A stretch of 7,576 nt of DNA from Candidatus Aminicenantota bacterium (GCA_003524335.1 DQHV01000229.1:418-7993), one strand, 5' to 3'. Positions 1 through 6,035 are shown, counted from the stretch's first letter. Translations and numbers: made by a program. The notes: generated from the letters alone by a model not told the origin.

Positions 1-418
1 CGATTGTCATTGCCCTGGGCATCACCTTGAAGACCGGCTCATAGACGGCCGACGGGGCGAGCGGAGTGCAGCCGCAGATTTTTTCCTTGGTCTGGCGGCC
101 GGCATGGGCAATCTGAATGAAAATGCGCGTCGGGAAGCGGTGGACGGCCTGAGGGATCCGGCTCAAGCCCTCCACCAGGCGATCCTCATGGATTCCGATC
201 TGGCGGGGGCTGGCTTTCCCGGCCGGGTTGACGTAGGCATGGCCCGTTATGATCAGCCCGACCTCTCCCTCGGCAAGCTGGGTGAAGAGCGAGATGTTCC
301 GTTCGGTAATCGACCCGTCCTCGTCGGCCATGAAATCGTGTGTCGCCGAACGGACGAAACGGTTCGGAATCGGTACACTGCCGACCCGGACGGGCGTGAA
401 AAGGACCGACTTTCTCAT
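1..418 (-). CDS. Old Yellow Enzyme-family NADH:flavin oxidoreductase (N-terminal part, truncated by window edge)
   Basis: This is the N-terminal 139 codons of an FMN-dependent ene-reductase/NADH:flavin oxidoreductase TIM barrel; the rest lies beyond position 1. Visible family marks are the opening strand with NRFVRSAT (residues 19-26), the ITGHAYVNPAG loop (57-67), QIAHAGRQ (102-109, the conserved flavin-site His-x-Gly-Arg region), PLAPSAV (119-125) and MPRAMT (133-138), which in relatives leads into the next helix. No ORF of this frame begins and ends inside the window, so it is easy to miss. I chose ATG at 418 because it gives the usual family N-terminus, although its GGAGG (425-421) sits only 2 bases upstream. 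The alternative is GTG at 445, overlapping the methyltransferase stop as GTGA and adding nine residues. Either way it follows the methyltransferase closely and probably shares its transcript. The family covers enoate, dienoyl-CoA and related reductases. The substrate cannot be told from this fragment. Confidence 0.88.
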   Translation of the reverse strand, partial: MRKSVLFTPVRVGSVPIPNRFVRSATHDFMADEDGSITERNISLFTQLAEGEVGLIITGHAYVNPAGKASPRQIGIHEDRLVEGLSRIPQAVHRFPTRIFIQIAHAGRQTKEKICGCTPLAPSAVYEPVFKVMPRAMTI

Positions 419-441
419 TCCCTCCGCCGGATCGATAAGCT

Positions 442-1287
442 TCACCTCTTGTAAACAAAGACAGTGTGGTCTTGTCCCGTCCCGTCCTGCAGCGTGATGT
501 AAGTGACCTCTTTCGCTTCCCAGCCGGGGATGGAATAGTTGTGGGAGACAACGGGAGTGCCGGGCTTGAGCTGTTCTTCGAGGAGAGGCCGGAGCAAGGC
601 ATTGGACTCCGGAAGAAGGTACAGGGTGACGACGGTTGCCTCTCTCATATCAGCCTTCATGACATCTTGGAGTCGGAATTCGACCAGCGCTTCTACCCCC
701 GCCTCCTTAGCCGCCCGCAGAGATTCCTCGATGCGCTGGGGGTCGATGTCGATACCCACCCCCCGCGTGCCAAACTTCTGGGCGGCCGTAATGACGATCC
801 GGCCGTCCCCACAGCCGAGGTCGAAAAGGACATCGCTCTTATCGACCTCGCCCAGATCGAGCATCCTCTCGACGACGACCATCGGCGTCGGAACGAACGG
901 GGCCAGGTCGGCGACTCCGAACAGGCCGTGCGACCCGCTGTAGAGATCGAGGTTGTCGCTCTCGTCATAGCGGAATGTGTAGGGAAGCCCGCACTCCAGG
1001 CGGTAGCTGGCCGGCTGGCCACTCCGCTGGAACGAAACATCGAGGGCGCTTTCACAAGGCCAGCGGTCAAGAGCATCCGGCTTGAGATAGTGCACGATCG
1101 GCTGCGGGTCGCGGACGAGCCGCTTGATCGTATAGCGGACGGTCTCCTTGGTCAGGTTGCGGATGGAGGTCTCTTTTTTGCCTGTTGAGACCAGGGACGC
1201 CTGATGGGCCGCCGCCGGGCCCGCTTGAGAGGGAGTGATCCAGCCCAAGATTGCCAGGCAAACAAGGACCAGGATCTTTTTTTTCAT
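442..1287 (-). CDS. Exported SAM-dependent methyltransferase, FAM173/ATPSCKMT-like, with an N-terminal extra domain
   Basis: This 281-residue protein begins with a classical signal peptide: KKK at 2-4, a hydrophobic core at 5-17 and a likely cleavage after SQA (20-22). Residues 40-125 form a predicted beta-rich extra domain with Cys78 and Cys99 that I do not recognise. A class I Rossmann methyltransferase follows. FVPTP (131-135) precedes SAM motif I DLGCGDGR (156-163), the acidic post-I strand is GIDIDP (178-183), LQDVMKAD is at 206-213, and TVVTLYLLPE (218-227) and PGTPVVSHNY (242-251) occupy motif IV/V positions. The FVPTP/DLGxGDGR/TLYLLPE combination is typical of the FAM173-type family, whose eukaryotic members methylate lysines of ATP-synthase c or adenine nucleotide translocase. 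The target here is unknown. A signal peptide on a SAM enzyme is odd, because SAM is cytoplasmic. Its ATG shares one base with the upstream stop (TGATG) and has no clear Shine-Dalgarno sequence, suggesting translational coupling. Codons 2-4 contain a run of eight A. Confidence 0.85.
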   Translation of the reverse strand: MKKKILVLVCLAILGWITPSQAGPAAAHQASLVSTGKKETSIRNLTKETVRYTIKRLVRDPQPIVHYLKPDALDRWPCESALDVSFQRSGQPASYRLECGLPYTFRYDESDNLDLYSGSHGLFGVADLAPFVPTPMVVVERMLDLGEVDKSDVLFDLGCGDGRIVITAAQKFGTRGVGIDIDPQRIEESLRAAKEAGVEALVEFRLQDVMKADMREATVVTLYLLPESNALLRPLLEEQLKPGTPVVSHNYSIPGWEAKEVTYITLQDGTGQDHTVFVYKR

Positions 1288-2585
1288 CAGAAGTGAAACA
1301 CCAGACCGGTGTCAAAGACAAAAGAGACTTTGTTCTGCAGATATTGCCAGGAGGTCGTCGCATAAGAAATCCCCAGGGCGGCGCTGATCCCGAACCGACC
1401 CGTACGAAATTCGACGCCGGCGAGGCACGAGGGCCCCCAGAGAGATTTTTGCTCCTGGCTGAGGACATATTGGTAGTCCCAGATGCCGATGACGACCTGG
1501 GCCGCCTCCACCCTCAGGCCCCCGTACTGGATGTCGACAAAGGGAGAGAAGGAGGGGGATTTGAGAGGAAGATAGTATTTGAGGCCGATGCTCCACAGCG
1601 TCTCATTCTTGACCCAATCCGCTTCAGAATAGATCAAGCTTGTCGGATAGAGCCCCACCCCGGCATGGGGAGAGAGCCCGGTCCGGGTGTTTAACTGCAG
1701 GCATCCCCCGGCGCCGCCGAAAGAAGATCCAAAACCAAGGCCCAGGCTGATGAAGCCCGGACCTTTTTTAAGAGGGGAAATCCGGGCCGGCTTGACAGGC
1801 TGAGGCTTCGCAGGCTTGGCCGCCGGTTTCGTTTCCGGTGTCTCTTTTTTGATGGCAGGCGGCTTGGGCTTGACCTCGGCCTTCTCAGCCGGCTTCGGCT
1901 TCTCCGCAACGACCGGCTGGATGATCTGCCACGCCGGCTCGTTGAGAAGCATGTCCTTCTTGGGAAGAGTGACTACCCTACGCTTCGGGGGAATCGTCAG
2001 GAGCGCGAATTCCCTAACCTCGACAGGAGGCTTCTCTTTTTCGACAGGAGCTATTTCTACGACCGCCCAGACTTGGTCCTGGGGCACCGGTTCCCTTCGG
2101 GGGAACTTGAAGCTCTTGCTCTTCGGGAGCTTCGTCAAGGTCACTGATTCCACGGTCCGCGGGGCGGCCGGGATCTCCCTCGGCAGGTCCTTTTTCTCTT
2201 CGGCCTTGGGAGGGGGCGCAGCTTCAGGGGCTCGATCCTGCTCCGGTTTGGCTTTTGGCGGAATTCTTGCTTCTTCCTTGGGTGGTGCCGGCGGGCTTAC
2301 TACGGCCAGTTCGACGGCTGAATCCTGGATGAACCCGGAGATACGCGTCCCGTAGCGCGGTGAGTTGAAGCTGACATAATACCAGATGTCCTTGACCTTC
2401 CTATCCTGGAGGAGGTTGAGGAGCGTCCCTTTGCCGACGACCTCGATCCGGGCGCTGGTGCGGCTCGGCTCGATATAGATGCTCGCCCTTTCGGCGATCA
2501 CCCTGACCTGCTTGACGGCGGAAAGAAGCGGCCAGACAGCTAAAATAAAGAGGCCGGTGGTGAAAAATAACCGTCTAATGGCCAT
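1287..2585 (-). CDS. Secreted SH3-domain / Pro-Lys linker / outer-membrane beta-barrel protein
   Basis: This 432-residue envelope protein has four parts. A signal peptide (1-23: RR at 4-5, hydrophobic core 7-21, cleavage near LLSA) is followed by a bacterial SH3-like domain (about 25-92, with SIYIEPS at 35-41 and WYYV at 68-71). A long Pro/Lys/Glu/Ala-rich linker (about 96-272) contains two degenerate 46-residue repeats. The C-terminal segment (about 277-432) has alternating hydrophobic and aromatic strands and ends in GLVFHF. A terminal Phe after a strand is the usual BAM recognition signal of outer-membrane barrels, and the length suits about eight strands. The inferred topology is a barrel in the outer membrane with a periplasmic linker placing the SH3 domain at the cell wall. 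The start at 2585 has GGAGG four bases upstream. An ATG 18 codons earlier (2639) lies upstream of the predicted transcription start and would spoil the signal peptide. I recognise no named family and assign no specific function. Confidence 0.8.
   Translation of the reverse strand: MAIRRLFFTTGLFILAVWPLLSAVKQVRVIAERASIYIEPSRTSARIEVVGKGTLLNLLQDRKVKDIWYYVSFNSPRYGTRISGFIQDSAVELAVVSPPAPPKEEARIPPKAKPEQDRAPEAAPPPKAEEKKDLPREIPAAPRTVESVTLTKLPKSKSFKFPRREPVPQDQVWAVVEIAPVEKEKPPVEVREFALLTIPPKRRVVTLPKKDMLLNEPAWQIIQPVVAEKPKPAEKAEVKPKPPAIKKETPETKPAAKPAKPQPVKPARISPLKKGPGFISLGLGFGSSFGGAGGCLQLNTRTGLSPHAGVGLYPTSLIYSEADWVKNETLWSIGLKYYLPLKSPSFSPFVDIQYGGLRVEAAQVVIGIWDYQYVLSQEQKSLWGPSCLAGVEFRTGRFGISAALGISYATTSWQYLQNKVSFVFDTGLVFHF
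1890..2141 (-). repeat. Two degenerate 46-residue tandem repeats within the linker of the SH3/barrel protein
   Basis: At protein level, residues 149-186 align without gaps to residues 195-232 at an offset of 46. Corresponding pairs include PRRE/PKKD (162-165 and 208-211), QD/NE (169-170 and 215-216), an identical Trp (173 and 219), VV/II (175-176 and 221-222) and EKxKP in both copies (182-186 and 228-232). The DNA copies span about 2141-2028 and 2003-1890. The match is weak in identity but consistent in residue class, suggesting an old internal duplication of a short binding or spacer element. Confidence 0.5.
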
Positions 2586-2589
2586 AAAA

Positions 2590-2594
2590 CCTCC
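2590..2594 (-). promoter_or_regulatory. Ribosome binding site deciding the start of the SH3/barrel gene
   Basis: A perfect GGAGG (read leftward from 2594) lies four bases before ATG at 2585. It selects this start over the in-frame ATG at 2603 and the one at 2639. Confidence 0.7.
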
Positions 2595-2603
2595 GGAACG
2601 CAT

Positions 2604-2639
2604 TATCCTCAATTTAAACCATAACTGAATATTGGTCAA
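2604..2639 (-). promoter_or_regulatory. Sigma70-type promoter for the leftward envelope cluster
   Basis: Reading leftward, TTGACC (2639-2634, five of six matches to the -35 consensus) is followed by exactly 17 bases and then TAAATT (2616-2611, four of six matches to the -10). The predicted transcript starts near 2604, giving a short leader of about 19 bases that carries the GGAGG at 2594. This is a sequence-pattern call only. Confidence 0.5.
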
Positions 2640-2673
2640 GACTTTGCTATTGTCTATGTTCTATGATAAATAG
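2632..2673 (+). promoter_or_regulatory. Candidate promoter/operator upstream of kdgK, with three CTATNNT heptads
   Basis: Three phased heptads, CTATTGT, CTATGTT and CTATGAT, occupy 2647-2667, followed by AAATAG. The outer CTATT (2647-2651) and AATAG (2669-2673) are inverted. TATGAT (2662-2667) could serve as a -10, but no good -35 lies 16-18 bases before it. Alternatively, TTGG (2632-2635) and TTGC (2644-2647) have the spacing of a sigma54 -24/-12 element, with GG and GC 12 bases apart, although the rest of the -24 box does not match. The element overlaps the -35 of the divergent promoter, so a bound regulator could affect both directions. Confidence 0.3.
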
Positions 2674-2702
2674 GATTCATCACGTCCGGGATCGGTGTCA
2701 AC

Positions 2703-3731
2703 ATGAAGTCGATTGCAGCTTTCGGAGAGATCATGCTGCGTCTTTCTCCACCTGGGAACGAAAGACTTTTCCAGTCTCCTGGGCTTTCCGCCCGTTTCGG
2801 GGGAGGGGAGGCCAATGTGGCTGTCTCCTTGGCCATCTTCGGCCACCGCGTCCGCTATATCTCCGTCTGCCCGCCTAACGAGGTCGGGGATGCGGCCGTC
2901 TCCGAGCTCCGGAAATGGGGCGTGGAAACGGACCTTATCCTCAGGCAGGGCAAGAGACTGGGGATCTATTTCGCCGAGACGGGGGCCAACCAAAGGCCCA
3001 GCAAGGTGATCTACGACCGGGAACACTCTGCGATTTCCGAAGCCAAGGTCGGCGCCATCGACTGGGATGCGGCGCTGGCTGGCATCGACTGGTTCCATAC
3101 GACGGGTATTACTCCGGCCCTGAGTCCCTCGGCGGCTGACCTGACACTCCAGGCCGTTCGGAAAGCCAGGGAAAAGGGGATCCGGGTTTCGGTCGACCTC
3201 AACTACCGCGGCAAGCTCTGGAAGTACGGAAAAACTGCCCTCGAGGTGATGGGGGAGATAATCCGGTCCGCTGATGTGGCCGTCGGCAACGAAGAGGATT
3301 GCCAGAAATCCCTGGGAATCCCGGTTGAAGCGGATATCGAATCGGGATCGCTTCCCCTCGCCGCCTATGAAAAACTCACCGCCGGCGTATTGGATGTGTT
3401 CCCCAACCTCGGACTTGTGGCCATCACTCTGAGGGAAAGCCGGAGCGCCGATCGGAACATCTGGTCGGCGGTCCTCCGGAACAGGGAGAGATTCTGCCCG
3501 GGCCCGCGCTATGAGATAACCGATATCGTGGACAGGATCGGGGGCGGGGACGCCTTTGCCGCCGGATTGATCCACGGGCTCGACTTGTTCGGCGATGATG
3601 AAAAGGCACTGGCCTTCGCCGTCGCCGCTTCCTGCTTGAAGCATTCGCTCCCGGGCGATTTCAACCTGGCCTCGGAAAGCGATGTATTGGCCCTGATGAA
3701 GGGAGAGAAATCAGGCCGGGTCCAGAGGTAA
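2703..3731 (+). CDS. kdgK: 2-keto-3-deoxygluconate kinase (PfkB/ribokinase family)
   Basis: The product is a cytoplasmic sugar kinase expected to phosphorylate 2-keto-3-deoxygluconate (KDG) at C6 with ATP, giving KDPG. The 342 residues show the PfkB fold. GE is at 8-9, the first signature [15 protein letters not shown] is at 33-47, DLNYRGKLW (165-173) is typical of KDG kinases, and the second signature [12 protein letters not shown] is at 277-288 with the presumed catalytic base Asp283. The GGGD anion-hole version, instead of GAGD, also occurs in KDG kinase relatives. Length is near the family's usual 310-345. The start ATG at 2703 fits the family N-terminus but has only a poor Shine-Dalgarno sequence upstream. 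The gene lies 27 bases before a KDPG aldolase that uses its product, which strongly supports this substrate over ribose, fructose or nucleosides. It is divergent from the envelope cluster, so it probably starts the rightward transcript. Confidence 0.88.
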   Translation: MKSIAAFGEIMLRLSPPGNERLFQSPGLSARFGGGEANVAVSLAIFGHRVRYISVCPPNEVGDAAVSELRKWGVETDLILRQGKRLGIYFAETGANQRPSKVIYDREHSAISEAKVGAIDWDAALAGIDWFHTTGITPALSPSAADLTLQAVRKAREKGIRVSVDLNYRGKLWKYGKTALEVMGEIIRSADVAVGNEEDCQKSLGIPVEADIESGSLPLAAYEKLTAGVLDVFPNLGLVAITLRESRSADRNIWSAVLRNRERFCPGPRYEITDIVDRIGGGDAFAAGLIHGLDLFGDDEKALAFAVAASCLKHSLPGDFNLASESDVLALMKGEKSGRVQR

Positions 3732-3745
3732 GAGAGCCAACCGGC

Positions 3746-3750
3746 GGGAG
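3746..3750 (+). promoter_or_regulatory. Ribosome binding site deciding the eda start
   Basis: GGGAG lies eight bases before ATG at 3759 but only two before the in-frame GTG at 3753. The spacing favours the ATG. Confidence 0.55.
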
Positions 3751-3758
3751 AAGTGAAG

Positions 3759-4391
3759 ATGAGAAGAGAAGAAGTCCTCGATATCATCCTGTCCACCAAG
3801 GTCATCGCCGTGATCCGGATGTCGGACACAGGGAAGCTTGCCCGGGTTGTCGAGGCGATCAAGAAAGGCGGGGTGCGCGCCATCGAGATCACGATGACAA
3901 CACCGTCTGCCCTCGACCTCATCGCCGAAATGGCCAAGAGGAAGTCGGCCGGGACGGTTGTCGGTGCAGGGACGGTCCTCGATGCGGCGACGGCCGAAAA
4001 AGTCATCCGGGCAGGGGCGGAGTTCGTCGTCTCCCCCGTCACCAATTTCGATGTGATCGCGGCCTGCAGACGGAACGACACTTTTGTAGCGCCGGGCGCT
4101 TTCTCGCCGACCGAGATTGTGGCTGCCTGGGAGAAAGGGGCGGACGTGGTCAAGGTCTTTCCCGCGACCTCGGTCGGGCCCAAGTATTTCCAGGACCTCA
4201 AAGGTCCGCTCCCACAGGTCCGCCTGATGCCCACGGGCGGCGTGAATGTCGAGAATGCCCGGGAATTCATCCGCAGCGGCGCCTGCTGCGTCGCCATCGG
4301 AACGGCGCTCCTCGATAAAAAGGCTATTGCCGCCGAGGATTGGGACGTTCTGACCGATAAGGCCAAGGCCCTCATGGAATCGCTGCATTGA
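3759..4391 (+). CDS. eda: KDPG/KHG aldolase (2-dehydro-3-deoxyphosphogluconate aldolase)
   Basis: This is a class I, Schiff-base aldolase that splits KDPG into pyruvate and glyceraldehyde-3-phosphate; many members also act on 4-hydroxy-2-oxoglutarate. The 210-residue length is standard. Visible landmarks are the VIAVIR strand (15-20), IEITMTTPSAL (42-52) with the acid/base Glu43, GAGTV (69-73), FVVSP (89-93), VAPGAFSPTEI (110-120), the Schiff-base Lys132 in VKVFPA (131-136), and the phosphate-binding MPTGGV (157-162) with GTALL (181-185). All catalytic residues are present. It follows kdgK by 27 bases with no promoter or terminator between, so the two are almost certainly one operon turning KDG into central metabolites. 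The dehydratase or uronate genes that would supply KDG are not in the window. The identification is firm. Confidence 0.93.
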   Translation: MRREEVLDIILSTKVIAVIRMSDTGKLARVVEAIKKGGVRAIEITMTTPSALDLIAEMAKRKSAGTVVGAGTVLDAATAEKVIRAGAEFVVSPVTNFDVIAACRRNDTFVAPGAFSPTEIVAAWEKGADVVKVFPATSVGPKYFQDLKGPLPQVRLMPTGGVNVENAREFIRSGACCVAIGTALLDKKAIAAEDWDVLTDKAKALMESLH

Positions 4392-4444
4392 GCGCCGTCA
4401 GATAGGAGGATTAAAAAGCGATGGTCCAGGTTTGACGCCGGTTA

Positions 4445-4453
4445 TGATAAAAT
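4445..4453 (+). promoter_or_regulatory. Possible extended -10 promoter in the 81-base gap before the DUF362 gene
   Basis: TGATAAAAT has the TGn plus -10 form (TAAAAT, five of six matches) and would start transcription near 4460. TTGACG at 4432-4437 is too close, with 10 bases between, to act as its -35. The gap (4392-4472) has no terminator-like hairpin, so read-through from eda is equally likely. GAGGTGA at 4462-4468 is the ribosome binding site for the ATG at 4473. Confidence 0.3.
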
Positions 4454-4472
4454 TCTACTTTGAGGTGAGAAG

Positions 4473-5450
4473 ATGAACCGACGGAGTTTTCTCAAGACAT
4501 CGCTTTCCTCTTTGGGCGCCGTTCCGGTTTTCCGTTTCGGTGGACCGGACGCGGGAGTGGAGGGAAAAAAGACCAAGATCGCGATCGTCAAAACTCAGGA
4601 CCGCGGGTCAGGGGTCAAGGATGCAGTCCGCCTTCTCGACCTCCCTCCTATGAAGGGAAAACGCATCTTCCTCAAACCCAACTTTAACACCGCCGACCCG
4701 TTTCCGGCCGGAACGCACAACGATACGCTGACTGCGCTCATCCGGGAGATCAAGTCCCGGGGCGCAGAGGGGATCACCTTGGGCGAGAGGAGCGGCCCTC
4801 CGCCGACACAGAAGGTGATGGAGGACAAGGGAATTTTCGCCCTGTCCAAGGAACTGGGATTTAAGGTCGTCAATTTCGAAGACCTGGCGGAAGCCGATTG
4901 GAGGCACTTTAATCCTCCGGGGTATCATTGGCCCGAGGGGTTCTTTGTGCCCAAGCCGCTCGTCGAAGCGGAGTACATCGTCGCTACCTGCTGTCTGAAG
5001 ACGCACCAGTACGGAGGCGTCTTTACCATGTCGTTGAAGCTCGCCGTGGGAGCAACGCCTAAAAGATTGATGCGGGACCTCCACAGCTCTCCCGACCAGA
5101 GGCTGATGATCGCCGAGATCAACGCCGCCTATTCGCCCAAGCTCATCGTCATGGACGGCCTGGAGGCATTTGTCGACGGCGGCCCATCGACGGGTAAGAA
5201 GGCCGGGGCCGACATTGTAATCGCCGGCACAGACCGAATCGCTGTGGATGCGGTTGGAGTCGCGGTCCTGAAAGAATTGGGGTCCAATGATGCCATAATG
5301 GGCCATAAGATCTTTGAGCAGGAGCAGATCAGCCGGGCCGCAGAGCTCGGCCTGGGCGTTTCCACGCCCCAGCAGATCGAACTGGCGACCTCGGATGAGA
5401 CAAGCCGGCTCTACGCCGAAAAGCTGAACGCCATCCTTGCCCAGGGATAA
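4473..5450 (+). CDS. Tat-exported DUF362 protein without ferredoxin domain
   Basis: This 325-residue protein opens with a twin-arginine signal, NRRSFLK (2-8), followed by a short weakly hydrophobic stretch (9-20). The mature part is one DUF362 domain. Its marks are KIAIVK (35-40), FLKPNFN (66-72), ITLGERSG (101-108), ATCCLKTH (171-178), VMDGLEAFVDGGPSTG (226-241) and AGTDRIAVDAVG (251-262). DUF362 proteins are widespread and poorly characterised, and some carry a 4Fe-4S ferredoxin domain. None is present here; apart from Cys173-Cys174 there are no cysteine clusters, so iron-sulfur binding is not supported. The Tat signal implies that it folds, possibly with a cofactor, before leaving the cytoplasm. 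GAGGTGA sits four bases before the start. It follows eda by 81 bases and precedes a nitroreductase by only 4, so it is probably coupled with the latter. The function cannot be assigned. Confidence 0.82.
   Translation: MNRRSFLKTSLSSLGAVPVFRFGGPDAGVEGKKTKIAIVKTQDRGSGVKDAVRLLDLPPMKGKRIFLKPNFNTADPFPAGTHNDTLTALIREIKSRGAEGITLGERSGPPPTQKVMEDKGIFALSKELGFKVVNFEDLAEADWRHFNPPGYHWPEGFFVPKPLVEAEYIVATCCLKTHQYGGVFTMSLKLAVGATPKRLMRDLHSSPDQRLMIAEINAAYSPKLIVMDGLEAFVDGGPSTGKKAGADIVIAGTDRIAVDAVGVAVLKELGSNDAIMGHKIFEQEQISRAAELGLGVSTPQQIELATSDETSRLYAEKLNAILAQG
5443..5447 (+). promoter_or_regulatory. Ribosome binding site deciding the nitroreductase start
   Basis: AGGGA lies seven bases before GTG at 5455 and inside the last codons of the DUF362 gene. 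It selects the GTG over the in-frame TTG at 5437, for which no suitable site is seen. Confidence 0.5.
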
Positions 5451-5454
5451 CCCG

Positions 5455-6033
5455 GTGAGCGTCTCGGATACTATTCACTCCCGTCGGACGGTCCGCCGGT
5501 TCAAGCCGCTCGCTGTCGACCGTTCGCTGCTCGAGAAACTCGTGAACGCCGGCCGCCTCGCCCCATCTGCCGGAAACCTCCAGCCCCTGGAGTTTATCGC
5601 AGTCGATGACGAGGAGATCCGCCGGGCGGTATTTCCCTGCCTGCGCTGGGCCGCCTACATAACTCCTCGGGGAAATCCCGGGCCCGGCCAGGAACCGATG
5701 GCCTATATCGTACCGCTCGTCAACCTCGCCGTGCGAGAAAAAGGCTTTGAATATGATGTCGGCGCGGCCATGGAGAACATGATCTTGGCCGCCAGGGAAG
5801 AAGGGCTGGGAAGCTGCTGGCTGCTCTCCGTGGAGAGAGAGAAGCTGGCCGAAATCCTGAGCGTCCCCGAGGGATACAGGGTCGATTGTGTCCTTGCCCT
5901 GGGCTACCCCGCCGAGAGTCCGGTTACGGAAGAATTCACGGGGTCAGTCAAGTACTGGCAGGATGCGGAAGGGGTGCTCCATGTCCCCAAGAAACCTCTG
6001 CGGTCGGTGTTCCATATCAACCGCTTTGGCTGA
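5455..6033 (+). CDS. Nitroreductase-family FMN oxidoreductase
   Basis: This is a 192-residue cytoplasmic flavoprotein of the nitroreductase fold, usually a homodimer with FMN at the interface that uses NAD(P)H to reduce nitro groups, quinones, enones or flavins. Seen in the sequence are the FMN-phosphate motif SRRTVRRF (9-16), LAPSAGNLQP (35-44), YDVGAAMENMILAAREEGLGSCW (100-122, the dimer helix and turn typical of the family) and VLALGYPAE (146-154). A somewhat long insert around 60-90 (including Cys62 and a Gly/Pro-rich turn) would shape the active-site lid. The GTG start at 5455 is preferred because of the AGGGA seven bases upstream and because it gives the family N-terminus. The stop of the DUF362 gene lies only 4 bases earlier, indicating co-translation. 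It has no signal peptide, whereas its neighbour is exported. The substrate is unknown. Confidence 0.87.
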   Translation: MSVSDTIHSRRTVRRFKPLAVDRSLLEKLVNAGRLAPSAGNLQPLEFIAVDDEEIRRAVFPCLRWAAYITPRGNPGPGQEPMAYIVPLVNLAVREKGFEYDVGAAMENMILAAREEGLGSCWLLSVEREKLAEILSVPEGYRVDCVLALGYPAESPVTEEFTGSVKYWQDAEGVLHVPKKPLRSVFHINRFG

Positions 6034-6035
6034 AC

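Noticed and set aside
466..1188. 240-codon plus-strand open frame over the methyltransferase
   Set aside because: It is antisense to a gene with clear SAM motifs and a signal peptide. Its translation has no recognisable domain and no ribosome binding site, consistent with GC-rich frame shadowing.
1255..1287. Possible lipoprotein signal in the methyltransferase (Cys10)
   Set aside because: The residues before Cys10 (VLV) do not form a lipobox, and the Cys sits inside the hydrophobic core. A standard signal peptidase I site at 20-22 fits better.
2586..2639. Upstream ATG extending the SH3/barrel protein by 18 residues
   Set aside because: It lies upstream of the predicted transcription start, lacks a Shine-Dalgarno sequence, and would bury the signal peptide behind a polar leader. 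GGAGG fits the ATG at 2585.
2661..3644. 327-codon minus-strand open frame over kdgK
   Set aside because: It is fully antisense to an unmistakable PfkB kinase. The low-complexity Gly/Pro/Arg-rich product shows no motif.
4405..4435. GGAGG plus ATG opening a four-codon frame (MVQV) between eda and the DUF362 gene
   Set aside because: It is too short to judge, the spacing of 11 bases is long, and nothing suggests a leader peptide. It is probably chance.
4392..4472. Rho-independent terminator or riboswitch after eda
   Set aside because: No stable stem followed by a T-run is visible, and the segment is too short for known riboswitch classes.
4608..5306. 232-codon minus-strand open frame over the DUF362 gene
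   Set aside because: It is antisense to conserved DUF362 motifs and has no domain or ribosome binding site of its own.
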